A DNA stretch of 64,000 bases from Plotosus lineatus (GCA_024760905.1 CM045750.1:17120419-17184418); one strand, 5' to 3'. Shown: positions 20,301 to 36,000, counted from the stretch's first letter. Numbers and translations are program-made. Notes: generated by a model not told the origin, from the sequence alone.

Positions 20301-23300
20301 GTTTTATCTTCGATTATCAGTTAATTTTTAGAAAATACAAAGGTTTTCTTTTGAAACCACCCCAACTCTTGAGCTCAGTATCTCTTATTCACCTGTTCTA
20401 CATCTTGTTTTGGTTCTGGGTCTGTGTATAATAACAATAACTACAACAAATTCATGTGGCCAGAGGAACAATTTTGAGCATACGCAATGACCTGGGCGCG
20501 TAACACCCATTTATGGAAACTCCGAGATCAAGTCTTCCACGATGACTTCACAATGTTTACTAATATCAGTGCACCAGGTGCAGGAATCATCGGCACTCAT
20601 TCGGGAGTAAGCAAATGGTTTCAGAAAGACACTGTGGCCAATATCATTTTATTGCCAAGAGACATCACTTTATTTTGCATTTATTTAATATATCTGGTAA
20701 GTGAATGGGTACCTTTTTAATGTTTGGCTGTAAAAAAAACAAACAAAAAAAAACCCCCAGCAAATTTCATGTGACTACGTACGTTTTAGTTTCGGTGTCC
20801 GGATCCTGGTAACTTCTTCTTTCTGTTCTTCTGTAGACGGAGTAACTTCTGTCTGAGCTAAAATACAAGATAATGTATTACATATGATCTAGGTAAGTGT
20901 GGTTTGCTCTGGACTTGACACTGATTTTAGAATATGATATTAACCCTGTGGTTTCATAACTTCGTCATCTCAGATTCGGCTGAGATAGACGCCAAGCTCC
21001 TCTTGACTCTAATTAGGACTAAGCGGTTCAGAAAATGAGTGATCGCGGCAAAGGTGAGTTGGATGTCACTAAATCGATCATGTTGAGCGACATCCACTAT
21101 ATCTGAGGTAAATGGTTGTTTTATGATGCAATACATGGGAATATAAGCAAAAAGCACACGAGAACAAAATTTTTAGGATTTATTTCATGCATTTTAAAAA
21201 CTATGATGGATGCAAATGACGTCTGTGTGCACGTGTGAGCAGCTGTACAAAAGTGCCTTTTTAACTTTTCAACAGTATACAGGGATCCCAGATCTCCGCT
21301 ATTTACCGGAATTCCGCTATTTTTACTCACTTATTTAGTGGAATTCCGCTATATTTTCAGCTTCAGGTTGCCTGCGGCCCCATTGACCCCTGGCTGAAAT
21401 ATTTCATTTCCTCTATTTCTGAACCCGTTTCCTCTTTTTTTTTTTTTTTTTTTTATACCTCGCTGGGATCCCCAAGTATATACTATGTGGAAACATTAAG
21501 CAAAGCAAACCAAAACAAGATTTTTATATTTTAAACTTACTCATTTTAAAAATGACAGCTGCATGAGGCAGGTGACTGGTTGTGTAATGGTAATGGAGGA
21601 CTCATTCCGAGTGTAATACTGTATAAACTATGCCACACTCCATGGAGTTTTCTGTTTGTTTCTTTGTTTACTTAGAGGATGGAGAAACATTACAAAAAAA
21701 TCAAACTAAAATGAGATTTTAACTGTTTATATTTAAATATTTTAACCACAAGAAAGGGCCCTGGATGGCATGGGAAAGTGTTCAGGGTGTACTCCACCCT
21801 CATCCAGAATTGGCTGAGATAGGCACCAGCCTCCCTAATCAGAAAATGAAAAGCACCTGGAGGTCGAGCTTCTGCCTATGGAGCTCGGCCAGCCCAGCCC
21901 AGCCTGAAGAGAAGACATGTGTCCACCCTCCATTGGACCCACCACCTGTGGGAGGGGCAAAAGGGGTCAGGTGCGGTGTGAGTTGGGTGGCAACCGAAGG
22001 CATGGGTTCCGTTGGACTGATCCTCGGCTTCTGACTCTTGGGACATGGAATGTCACCTCTGTGGCGGGGAAGGAGTCTGAGCTGATGCGTGAGGTGGAGA
22101 GATAATGACGAGATATAGTCGGACTCACCTCAATGCATAGCTTGAGCTCTGGAACCACCCATCTCGAGGGGGGCTGGACCTTATTCTCGCCCTTTATCCT
22201 TGTTGCCCCTAATCTCAGTGCCCACACATTGGGGTTCTCCCCGGTTGATGAAAGGGTAGCTTCCTCTGCCTTCGGGTGGGGGGGGGGGGTGGGTCCTGAC
22301 TGTTGCTTGTGCTTATTCACCAAATGACAGTTCAGAGGACCCATCCTTCTTGGAGTTTTTAGGGAGCGTGTTGGAGAACGCTCCACCGGGGGACTCACTC
22401 GTTGTCCTAGGAGACTTCAACGCCCATGTTTGCAACAATAGTGTGACCTGGAACCTGCAGATCGCTGCAGCCTCTGTTGTAAAGTGGAGTTTGTATTGGT
22501 CCATCGTGGTGAAGAGGGAACTGAGCCGCAAGGCAAAGCTCTCAATTATCAGTCACTCTACGTTCCAACCCTCACATACGGTCACGAGCTTTGAGCTGTG
22601 ACTGAAAGAACAAGATTGCGGATACAAGCGGCTGAAATCAGCTTCCTTTGCCAGGTGGCGGGGCTTTCCCTTAGAGATACAGTGAAAACGTCAGCCATCC
22701 GGGGAGAGCCCAGAATAGAATCGCTGCCCCTCCACACACACAAGAGCCAGTTGAGGTGGTTCGGGCATCTGGTTCGAATGCTTCCCGAACGCCTCCCTGG
22801 TGTGTGTTTTTTTCAGGGCATGTCCAACCAGGAAGAAACCCTGGGGTTGACCTAGAACACGCTGGAGGCATAATGTTTCTCGGCTGGTCTGGGAACGCCT
22901 CGGAATTCACCCGGAACAGCTGGAGGAAGTGGCTGGGAAGTGAGACGTCTGGACCTCAGTGTTAAGCTGCTGCCTCCGTGACCCGACCCCGGATTAAGCG
23001 GAAGATGATGAATGGATGAATGAACAAAGCCGTTCCAATCAAGAGGTGGAAGTCCAAAGCAAAAAGTAAAAAGAGGTCATTCTGGTTTCAGCGGACAGAA
23101 AATCTGCGATGATTCAAATTATCACTCAGTAATAATAATAATAATAATAATAATAATAGTAGTGTAAAGCTCCTGAGTGGTATTTATTTATTTATGATGC
23201 TTCTGCTACATGATGACTGTGAGAAAAAAAGACTAGGTGTTCCTTATAAAGTGCTCACTGATTATACAGTGTACAGAATTTAATAATATATTTACGTTCG

Positions 23301-24462
23301 CATCAATTATTTATTCACATAAACAACAGAACTGTTAAACCCAAGTACAGCTGAATAAACCTGTTCTCTGCTTCATATCGAATGCAAGTAAGCATATGTT
23401 CAAATGAAAAAAATATTTTTTATTTATTTACATATTTTTTGGGACAGAGCCCAAATTAAGTTCAACCTTGTTGTGTTTATATTGCACTTACTTGTCTGTT
23501 GGCTCTGGATCAAACACGGGCTCACTGTGAGGAAGACAAGAAAACAAATCAGTTATTACTCATTCGGGAGTAAGCAAATGGTTTCAGAAAGACACTGTGG
23601 CCAATATCATTTTATTGCCAAGAGACATCACTTTTTGTATTTATTTAATATATCTGGTAAGTGAATGGGTACCTTTTAATGTTTGGCTGTAAAAAAAAAA
23701 AAACCCCAGCAAATTTCATGTGACTACATACGTTTTAGTTTCGGTGTCCGGATCCTGGTAACTTCTTCTTTCTGTTCTTCTGTAGACGGAGTAACTTCTG
23801 TCTGAGCTAAAAATACAAGATAATGTATTACATATGATCTAGGTAAGTGTGGTTTGCTCTGGACTTGACACTGATTTTAGAATATGATATTAACCCTGTG
23901 GTTCCATAAGTTCGTCATCTCAGATTCGGCTGAGATAGACGCCAGCCTCCTCTTGACTCTAATTAGGACTAAGCGGTTCAGAAAATGAGTGATCGCGGCA
24001 AAGGTGAGTTGGATGTCACTAAATCGATCATGTTGAGCGACATCCACTATATCTGAGGCAAATAGTTGTTTTATGATGCAATACATGGGAATATAAGCAA
24101 AAAGCACACGAGAACAAAATTTTTAGGGTTTATTTCATGCATTTTAAAAACTATGATGGATGCAAATGACGTCTGTGTGCACGTGTGAGCAGCTGTACAA
24201 AAGTGCCTTTTTAACTTTTCAACAGTATACAGGGATCCCAGATCTCCACTATTTACTGGAATTCCGCTATTTTTACTATTACTATTTTTGTCCTAGGAGA
24301 CTTCAACGCCCATGTGGGCAACAATATTGTGACCTGGAACCTGCAGATCGCTGCAGCCTCTGTTGTAAAGTGGAGCTTGTATTGGTCCATCGTGGTGAAT
24401 AGGGAACTGAGCCGCAAGGCAAAGCTCTCAATTATCAGTCACTCTACGTTCCAACCCTCACG

Positions 24463-24505
<43 letters not shown>

Positions 24506-24635
24506 ATGTGTATGTATATTTTATAGATATATATATATAATGTGTGTGTATATAATATGTATATATAAAATTGAAATTGAATCTTCAAGTGATAAATGAA
24601 GTTTCAATAGAAAGTCTTTGTCCTGTCCTTTTATT

Positions 24636-24683
<48 letters not shown>

Positions 24684-24710
24684 GTGTGTATGTATGTGTG
24701 TCTATATGTA

Positions 24711-24753
<43 letters not shown>

Positions 24754-27700
24754 ACACACACATGTATATATGTTTATATATGTATATGCATGCATACACA
24801 CAGTAATGTGAAAAAATTAATACACCCCATTCGTAAATTCTTGTTTGATGAGTAAAATTTATGTTGCTTAATCATAATTAAATCACTATTTCCTTATAAT
24901 TCTATATTGTTTTCAGCAGCATGTTCCGTGGTTCTGTCTGTTCACGTACCTGTCGGGCGCAACAGGATCAAAGACGTCTACAGAGCTGCTCGAGAAAGAG
25001 AGAGAAGAAAGTGATGCATTTGTAATAGGTGTGATGTGTACACAGATGATTGCCTGCGTTGTCACCTTTAAGCTCAAATCATTACCTCTTTGTAGACTCT
25101 CGTGCTATCGGAATCGGATCGAATGGATCAGCAGAGCTGAAAAAAACAATTTCACACTGATTTCACTCTGAAAGGCCAGAAACACTTTGGCACATGCAAA
25201 TGAAATTCTGATGTGATTGTTCATAGTGACTCTACTCGGTCTGCAAGCTGCTGCCTCTGGTGCACACACGTGTCTATTACTATGCCACTGAGTCTTTTAT
25301 GTCCTGTGTAAACGGGTCTTGGTTCAGTATGTTGCATTGGTAAAATTGGAGAAAGAAATACAATATGATTGTCAGATGAACACTAACTAAAGAATTTGAT
25401 CATTAACTGTATAAAGAAATGCACAGCAGGCTCAGATGCTCGCTCATGCTATTGAACTGAAGCCACTGTACTGTATCTCCAGCCACAGAGTGCACAGTAG
25501 AGCAGTTCCCCAGCTCGAGCTTGTGCGGTTAAGCTGAGGTTGCTCACACCTCAAGACAGACTGTCACATTCATTACATCTTTGTTTTATTATTATCAATA
25601 ATAATAATAATAATAATACAGGGACAATAATCTAATGAAAAAGGAAGTCCTGGGTTCGAGTCCTGGGCTCAACGAGGGTGTGTCTGTGTGGCGCTTGTAT
25701 GTTCTATCATTGCTTGCATGGGTTTCCTCCATGTACTCCAGTTTCCACCCACAGTCCATAAACACACACATTATGCTAATTGGCTATTCCAAATGGCCCC
25801 TAGGGTGTAAGTGTAAGTGTGTGTTAGCCCTGCAATGGTCTGGCAAGCTGTTTAGTGTACCACACTTTCGCCAAGAGTTAGGCTCCAGCCTCCCTGCAAC
25901 CCTAATAGAAATAAATGGCTTGGCAAAGAAGTGAGAGACGGATGCATCTAATAAGGATTTTTATCACTTGGACGTTAACTGAAAATTATTTAAAATATCT
26001 GAAAAAAATGTGATGGGTTAGAATAGGGGAAACACAAATAATGGTGCATTGGAATAGTCCAAATTTGGGACTGTAGGAGGAAACTGGAGTTCTAAGAAAA
26101 CCTGATGCATTCACAGAGTGAGCATAAAAACTCGAGACTTGAACCTACGACCTTCTTGCTGTGAAGTGGATGTGCTAACCACTATGCCACTGCACCGTTT
26201 TTTGACATGTCCCACGCTTCATTCTTTTATACTGGGGGTGTCAGACTCGTTTCCATTGAGCGTCACATTCCTAAATTTCAAGGGTATCAAGGGTCGAATA
26301 ATTACTCAACATCTGTTCCAACAGGGCAACCGTGAAATCTGCAAGGCAAAATAATATGTTGATGCATTTGTTCTCTTTTTCTTTGTTGGAATTCCTTTTC
26401 TAACGCTTGACAATGATTGCTAGCTTGCAATCTTTCCTCAGTCATGAAGTGCTAGCTGTGTACAGTACTAAAACAGGTTGGCTCCACCCTGTGGATCTAT
26501 AACGAATTACAGTTCAGGGTAATACAGGGATCCCTCGCTACTTCGCGTTTCAATTAATGCCGCTTCTGTGCATCGTGTTTTTTTTTTTTTTTTTAATATT
26601 CATCGAAATAAAAAAATAAGGAAATTAAGGAAGAATAGGGGCAAAGGTTAAGGAAAATGCCACAAAAAGAAGGCCAATTATGCGAGAAAAAGAAAACCCA
26701 AAACAAACAAAAACAACCCAAAATCTCCCATCAAAACTACTTACATTTTTATGAGGTGCATGTCTTTGTGTGTATTTATATTTTATTTACATCTCATACG
26801 TTATTTTTTGTTCTTATAAGCATTTATAGTATTGAATATGTATTTATTGTTATTATATACACATATTCAGTCGGGGGTGGGAGGGGTTGATCGTACTTCA
26901 CGGATTTCAGTTATCGCGGCGGGATCTCGGTCCCAATTAACAGCGGAAAGTGAGGGATCCCTGTACTTTATACAAATAATATACAATGATCTTGTACATT
27001 AAAACGATTCACATAAATTGAGTTAACAAGCAAGATTTGGCCTGTGTGCCTTGAATTTGACACCTGTCATTTATACAGTCGATGGATTTGATGGACACCA
27101 AATTACAGCTCATACTTTTGTATCAAGAGGTCATGTTTGTTTACAGCAAAGCAGTGGAAAAATCTATAATTAAATGACTGTCTTCCTTTCGGCTTTTTCC
27201 CTTTTACTCGGGAGTCACCACAGGAAATCATCTGATTCGCACATTTGATTTGGCAGAGGTTTTTTTTGACATTTGATTTTGGCAGATGCCCTTCCGGTCA
27301 CAACCCTTTTATTAAGGGACAGAAACACGCTGACGGCTTTGCAGCTACTCTTTACGAAAGTCAGCAATGGTTCTTTTACATGCCTCTCACCATAGACAGC
27401 GAGAGACATGGCCCGCCTTTGGTAACCCAGTTAGCTGCACTGGGGCGGGGGGGGCAGTGACAACCTTGTGGAGAGTGGGACTCGAACCCCCAACCTTTGG
27501 ATCAGCGATCCAGTGCCCTATACCACTAGACCACCACTGCCCCCTATAATTAAATGGCTGTGAAGATAAAATATTGCTCTACCCCTTCACGACTCTCGTC
27601 GTCTCGGTCACAGTTGTTGTTGTTTCCACTTTGCTCTGTCTGTCTGTGCTGAGTCTAAAAAGAACAAAAGAAAAATTATTACAGGACACGAAAAAACAAA

Positions 27701-29700
27701 ATAACTACAGGGTTTAATAAATGTATCATTCAAATAACAGTAATGCTCACTTGTCCCTGGTGGTGTCAATGGGGATGACATCATCAGCCAAGAAGTCCAA
27801 AGATACACTAGTCTTCTCTGATTTGGGCAAAGAACTAAGGACATAGAACCATAACATGTTCAGTTCATCATGGCACACAGACAATAGATCTGCATTCAGA
27901 TTATACACCGCCCTGCCAAAAAAGTCCCGAAATCTATCATTTTATTCCTTTAGTACCGATAACGGTGCGTAATATCCATCGCATTTTTCAACAAATTTAA
28001 GAGCCTATTTCATTCTTCCCTGATCAGAAACAAGGTACACTCGAAACAGCTCACCAATCCATTGCGAGGTGAAAACACAGAACTATTTACACCCAAATTC
28101 ACACCGAGGGATAGTTTGGGGCAGCCAGTTAGTCGAATCTGTAAGTCCCTGTACTGGTCAAGAACCCAGTGCAGACTGTAACGGCCACCCCTTCAATACA
28201 TTCACATTATCATAATGTTGCTGAGCCTTGATCTGACCAATGGAAGCAACAGTGCCGGGGTGATTCCACACTGTAATTAAACTAATACAGTGATCCCTCA
28301 CTTTCCGTGGTTAATGGGCACCGTGACCCCCCAGCGACCACTGATTTCCGCGAAGTACGATCAACCCCCCCTGACTGAAATATATATTATATTATATGTA
28401 CATGTATGAGAGATTTCCTTTCGGCTTTTTCCCTTTTTCAGCGGTCGCCACAGCAAATGATTGGCACGTTTGATTTGGCATCGGTTCTTACGTCGGATGC
28501 CCTTCCTGACACAACCCTTTAGCGAGGGACAGAAACACGCTGACGGCTTTGGAGCTACTCTTTACGAAAGTCAGCAATGGTTCTTTTACACGAACCTCTC
28601 ACCATAGACAGTGAGAGACATGGCCTGCCTTTGATAACCCAGTTAGCTGCACTAACTTGTGAGCAGGTGCCAGGTCGTGCTGAAAAATGAAATCTTCATC
28701 TCCATAAAGCTTTTCAGCAGATGGAAGCATGAAGTGCTCCAAAATCTCCTGATAGCGAGCTGCATTGACCCCGCCCTTGATAAAACACAGTGGACCAACA
28801 CCAGAAGCTGACATGGCACCCCAGACCATCACTGACTGTGGGTACTTGACACTGGACTTCAGGCATTTTGGCATTTCCTTCTCCCCAGTCTTCCTCCAGA
28901 CTCTGGCACCTTTGATTTCCGAATGACATGCAAAATTTGCTTTCATCCGAAAAAAGTACTTTGGACCACTGAGCAACAGTCCAGTGCTGCCTCTCTGTAG
29001 TCCAGGTCAGGTGCTTCTGCCGCTGTTTCTGGATCAAAAGTGGCTTGACCTGGGGAATGCGGCACCTGTAGCCAAGTCCACTGCTTCCACAGGTCCCCCA
29101 AGGTCTGGAATCGGCCCTTCTCCACAATCTTCCTCAGGGTCCGGTCACCTCTTCTGGTTGTGCAGCGTTTTCTGCCACACTTTTTCCTTCCCACAGACGT
29201 CCCACTGAGGTGCCTTGATACAGCACTTTGGGAACAGCCTATTCGCTCAGAGATTTCTTTCTGTATCTTACCCTCTTGCTTGAGGGTGTCAATGATGGCC
29301 GTCTGGTCAGCAGTCAGGTCGGCAGTCTTACCCATGATTGTGGTTTTGAGTAATGAACCAGGCTGGGAGTTTTTAAAAGCCTCAGGAATCTTTTGCAGGT
29401 GTTTAGAGTTAATTGGTTGATTCAGATGATTAGGTTAATAGCTCGTTTAGACTACCTGAACATAATATGCTAATTTTTTGAGATAGGAATTTTGGGTTTT
29501 CATGAGCTGTATGCCAAAATCATCAGAATTAAAACAATAAAAGACCTGAAATATTTCGGTTGGTGTGCAATGAATCTAAAATATATGAAAGTTTAATTTT
29601 TATCAGTACATTACAGAAAATAACGAATTTATCACAATATGCTCATTTTTTGAGAAGGACTAGTATATACACATATATACATATATATATATATATATAT

Positions 29701-29743
<43 letters not shown>

Positions 29744-32700
29744 GGTACCTTGACTTACAAATTTAATCCGTTCCGAGGGCAAGCTCGTAAGTCAAAATGT
29801 TTGTTAGATAAAACAAAAATTCCCATAGGAAATAATAGAAAACCAATTAATCTGTTCCAGCCCCATCCCAAACTCGTATAACTTGACACAAAAAGTAAAA
29901 TATTAAATATCAACATAAAACAAATATTTCATAACAACAATACATGTACATTAACAATAATAATTAATAATAATAATACTGTAGAGGATGCACAATTACC
30001 CTAGGTGGCAGTGGTGCTCTCACTATGTTCCATATGATGTAAGGAAAAAGCACCAAACAAACGATATGAAGTGCAATAAACACTATTTATAGTGATGCGT
30101 GAGGCGCTTGGGGGGGTATGAAATGTTTTTTTTTTTTCTTCCTATAGGGGGCATCACAATATAATTGAGAAGCATCGCATAAGGCATTCTCGGAACGCAG
30201 AGGAATACACGTGAAAGAATACAAGGCTAATTGGCCCAGAAAAAACATTTCCCCGGCAGAGCTCATAAATCAAAATTTTGCTTGTTGGATGGGGCATATT
30301 TTTGATGGGATCAAAGCTCGTATCATAGAAAATTTGTTCTTAATAAACACTTGTAAGTCAAGGTACCACTATATATATCCTTTCTGTTCCATTATGTATT
30401 TATTTATACAAAGAAATTACAGCATTTGAAAGGTTTTCCTATTAAGTAATTTTACGTTATAATTGTACTGTATAACATCTAGAGATTAGTTATGAAGAGC
30501 ATAGGGGAAAACAATAATGCTGAGCCTCTCACCTTCCTGTCAGTAGATCAGTGTTTGAGGCGAAAGGGTCCACTGAATTCTCAATCGGGCTTATGCTGTG
30601 GAAAAGGGGGGGAAGATATTGATATACACGATGGTATTGAATTAATATCATAATATTATATTATGGTTCTACTTATTCATTCATTAATTCTTTCACTTAT
30701 TCGCTGAAACACTTAAATACTACTCAGGTCATAGGGAGCATATCTTTGCCAACTCCTGGAAAAGACAGGGTACACCCTGAACAGGTTGCCAACCATCCAC
30801 AGAGGCAATTTGTAACAACTGAGTATCTTAATGTGTATGTCTCTGAACTCTGGGAGGAAACTGGAGTACCCAGAAAAACCCACACAAGCAGGGGAACCCA
30901 GTCTTTGCCAAGCCCTGGGCAGGAATAGGAATAATTCTGGATAGATGAGTTCATAAGAACACGATGAAACATAATAATCAGTTTCTTACTTTCCTGACAG
31001 TAGTTCGGCATGTGAGGGGAAGGAGTCCACCGACTTCTTTTTAGGGCTTACACTGCTGGAAGAGAGAAACAAGAATGTTATTATATAAACACTGCAATAA
31101 TATTGTTATATTATAGCTGTATTATGATTCTGAAAAGATGAATATAGAAAGATGAGATAGAAGGTAGTGAATAATGAAGGGTTACACACTACACACTGAA
31201 GATGAGGCGTAATATCACTGAATCGTCACTAGGACACCACATCTTAGAAATATCCACCAAGCAGCCTCAGATGCATAACTATTTAAGTTATATACAGGGA
31301 TCCCTCGCTACTTCGCGCTTCAATTCATGTGGCTTCAGTGCATCGCGGTTGTTTTTTTTGTTTTTTTTTAAATATTCATCAAATTAAAAAAACAAGGAAA
31401 TTAAGCAAGAATAAAGGAAAAAGTTAAGGAAAATGACACAAAACAAGGTTCATTATGCAAAAAAACCCATAAACAAACACAAAACAAAAAACAACCTAAA
31501 ACCTCCCATCAGAACTACTTACATTTTTATGTGAGGTGCGCATCTGCGTGCGTGCGTGCGTGCACGTGTCTGTATGTGTTTGTATTTATATTTTATTTAC
31601 ATCTTATGCATTATTTTTTTAAATGTTTAATTGCTATTATAAGCATTTATAGCATTGAATATGTATTTATTGATATTATATACACATATACATGTACTTG
31701 TACGTCAGTCAGGGGGAGGTTGGGAGGGGGGTGATCCTACTTCGCAGATTTCGATGGTCGTGTGGGGATCTCGGTCCTAATTAACCACGTAAAGTGAGGG
31801 ATCCCTGTACTACATAGGAACATCACAACAAAAAGGTACCTAAAAAGAGTAATGTTTGTTTGTTTGTTTAAGTATAATAACCATGACAGACCAAATTAGA
31901 TGAGCTCCATGTGTTGTGAAACTGTAACTTAGCCCTTTATTGATTAATTTTTTATTTTTAAGAATTACGAGGGGGTGGGTTTACACAAAGTGGAACTTTA
32001 TCAGCCTGTTTTGAGCTCCAGCCTGCAATAATTATGGTCTCTTGTTGCCAGTGGTGGGACCAGAAACCATCCTTTAATGCTATGCACTAAATATATGTAC
32101 AGCAACCAACTGAGACACGTTTCTGTCCCAACTGTTTAAGATTAGCAACGGGAAAGCATGCTAAGAGAACAGCAGGCTGTCAGGGGTTAATTCTTATTAT
32201 CTCAATCTATTGCACAAAAATCTATAGATGGTGACAATATACATTTTTAATTTTCAAATATTTGGCATTTTTTTCCACCAAACATGACTATCAGCACACA
32301 CTGACGAACAGGCCTCAGGGAAGAAACCGTCATAATCAACTGTGAGGAACCGCCCTTCTAGCCTAACTGGTTACTCCGATGAAACACAAGCTAAACAAAC
32401 TATAATATGATTTTTTTTTAGACAGACATGATGATAATGATGCGAAGTAGGATCAACCCCCCTCAACTGACGTATACGTACATATACGTGTATATAATAT
32501 CAATAAATACATATTCAACGCTATAAATGCTTATTATAACAATTAAACATTAGAAATAATGCACAAGATGTAAATAAAATATAAATACACACACTCAGAT
32601 GCGCAAACTCACAAAAATGTAAGGAGTTCTGATGGGTGGTTTTGGGTCATTTTTTGTTTGTTTTTTTTTTGTTTGTTTTTTTGCATAAATAGCCTTGTTT

Positions 32701-32975
32701 TTGCACCATTTTCCTTAACTTTCCCCCCTATTCTTCCTTAATTTCCTTATTTTTTTAATTCGATGAATATTTAAAAAAAAAAAACATGAATCACTGAAGC
32801 CGCATGATTGAAGCGCGACGTAGCGAGGGATCCCTGTACTGTGTGCTAATAATACTTAGTCTCTCACCCTCCTGAAAGTGTGTCATTGTGTGAGGAGAAG
32901 GAATCCACCAAACTCTTTGAAGTGCTTTCGCTGTGAGGATAAAAAGGAAGAATGTTAATATAAACAATAATACTG

Positions 32976-33007
<32 letters not shown>

Positions 33008-36000
33008 GGCACATGTAGAAGTGGTTATAAAAAGCAATAAAGCAGCCCGTCTCTCATCTTCATGTCATTTGCTGATCCGATTAATCCTACTATTATGGTC
33101 CCTGGGAGGTTGGAGTCTATGTGAAGACAGTGTACACCCTAAACAGCTTGAATTGCACGGCCAATGCACAACCATTCACACATTGGTAATTTGAAACAAC
33201 CTAGCTTAATGTGCATATCTTTGGAAGGCTGTGGAAGGAAGCCAGAGTACCTGGAGGAAACCCACATGAGCACATACAAGAGAGAACATACAAACACCCT
33301 CGGTGAGCCAACCCTGGACCTTCTTGCATTGAGGCTGGCCACTACACCACCATGCAATGTCAAATTTGAAAATGCATTTTCAAAGTGATTCATAATACAT
33401 TCACGATAATAATAATAATAATAATACATTTTATTTATATGGCGCCTTTCTCAGCACTCAAGGTCGCCTCACATCATATATCATACATTTTACATCATTA
33501 CATCATACATCTTATAACTAGCTTCCATCTGTAGTCCCTAATTTAGAATGGCCAATTAACCTACAGTGCATGTCTTTGAATTGTGGGAGGAAACCGGAGC
33601 ACCCGGAGGAAACCCACACAAGCACGGGGAGAACATGCAAACTCCACACAGAAACGCCCAGGTCGGGAATCGAACCCGGGCCTTCTTGCTGTGAGGCGGA
33701 CGTGCTAACCACTACGCCACCGTGCCTCCAAATGATGTGTTATTCATCACATCTTCACCCTTTCAAACCAGGATGCCAAACGAGGACATACATTCATTCT
33801 TTCATTTTCTAAGCTGCTTAATCCTAATTAGGGTCACGTGGAAGCTGGCGGCCATCTCAGTCAACTATAAGTGAGGGCTGGGTACACCGTGAACGGCTCA
33901 CCAGGTCATCGTAGAAACCAAAGCATGTCTTCCTTTAAAGTAAGTCAGAGTAAGGCATGTCTCAGGACTTGATTTAAGCTCTCCTTGCTATCTGAAGAGC
34001 TGAGACATTGTCTTCAACTGATTCCTCGTATATACACCTTTTCACAAATCGCTTAAAGGAGCACTAATGGGGAAAGAAAATGGTAGTTTTCTCACTGCAT
34101 GGAGTCATTGTCTCACCACCTTTCAGAGAAGGTTTCAGCTTGAGAGTATTCTTAGACACTGACCTATTTGTACAAGTATGAGGATGTGTTTTTGATAGAG
34201 ACTATCAAGCCCTTCTGTAAGTCACCCTGGATGGGTGCCAGATGTCGCGCAAGCAACTGATTGTATTTCTTTAAAAATATATATATATATATTAAAAAAG
34301 AAGGGAAGAAAAAGAATGAAAGAGGTTGCTATACCGCAATACAGTCTTCTCTGTCTGTACCACAGTTTCGGTGATCTCAGTTCTAGTATTTCTTTTATCA
34401 GTGGTTAGTCTGTGGAGGAGATCAGAAAGATGATAAGATTTAAAAAAAACACTTTATTAATATTTTTTTGTAGCCTCCTGTTAAATTTCCAGAGTTTTAC
34501 AAACAGTAAATACATCAAGTGTAACAAGAAAAAAACAACAACAACAACAACAACAAAATTATTCCTGCTTACTTCTCTCTAGTGGTGTCAATGGGGATGA
34601 CATCAACTGCCAGCAGGTCCAGAGATCCTTTAGCCTCCTTTGTCTTCGGTAGAGAGCTGGAACAAACAATCAAATATTCACCTGAGTATTGAATTCAATG
34701 GTATTTTAAACCACTCAGGAAGGACCTGCGTTGTTTTACTTCATGCGGTTCACTACAACAATGTGGAACAACTAATTAGCCAACTGGTAGTTTACATGTT
34801 TTTGGACTGTGGGAGAAAATCTGAGTACCCAGAGAAACCCCACATAAGCACAGGGAGAACATGTGAACTCCACACAGCTGCGATCCAGCAAAAGAATTAA
34901 ACCCTCGACCTTTTTTCTGTGAGGTGGACATGCTAATCACCGAGTCGCCGTGTTGCCAAGATGTGTTTTTAATTTGAAGAGTTAAACGTTTTTTCCTATA
35001 TTTGGGGAGGAGGGGATAGAAGGAATGGAGACATAAACCAACATCAACATGATACACCCTACTGACAGTGCTCAGGTATGACTACACACAGAATAAATAC
35101 TGAGACAATCAAACAGGATTTCACAGCTCAAGGTCGCTGTACTTCATTGTAAATTGCACTAGCTAATTAACCAGGATGGTAGGCAGGCAAAGCCCTCTGT
35201 GAAAGGGTGGAGCCTATCTATCTTGTATGATACCTATAAAGAGGAACATTATCATGTACTCATCGTGCAACCAACATTCGACTCATCCAAGGTCAGTAAT
35301 GGAGAGGTTGGCTCATAGAAGAATGCCAAGAATTGGCTTTCCAAAAATCAGAGATGAGAAAATATTCTGAATGAACAATACATATAATTGTATAGAATAT
35401 CTCTGTGTGCTGCAATCCAAGAGATGCAAACATGTTCAAGCATGACAATGACCTTGTGACAAAGCAGGCTCTAGAAAAAGATGGTATGCTAAGGTTGAGT
35501 GGCCCTGAGATTAACCCCTGTGGACACTCTGTGAGATTAACTGGAACACCAATAATCTCCTCGAGGCAGTTAGAGTTTACATGCTCAGATACCGAAAATC
35601 AAAGTCGTGATGGAGAACAAGTATTCCAGTGTCACACAATGAGTAAGACTGAGGTGCATTGTGAACAAAGGCTTTCCTAGAATACTAAAATCTGTATAGC
35701 TCTCGAAAGTATGCCAGTGACAGTTTTGTTTAAATAAATAATTAATGTAATTAACCTAATTTTTTCCCTTCACACAAGTCATCAACGTGATTGCTTGAAT
35801 TGTGAACTCAAGTTTTTTGTGTGTGTTTTTAATGATTATTTAAGCCCCATGCTGCCGCTCAAACGCCCTGAATCTTCTCTTGCTTCTGGTAAGGAGCCTC
35901 AGCGCTTTATTTATTAATACAGTAAATATTATCACAGTACAAAATTAAAAAGTTTTTACTTAATTATTACTACATTATCACTGTATTAATCAGTAAGACT

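Noticed and set aside
28599..29335. Overlapping minus-strand ORFs as a DNA-binding gene
   Set aside because: They are frameshifted pieces of a Tc1 transposase with a recognisable transposon end.
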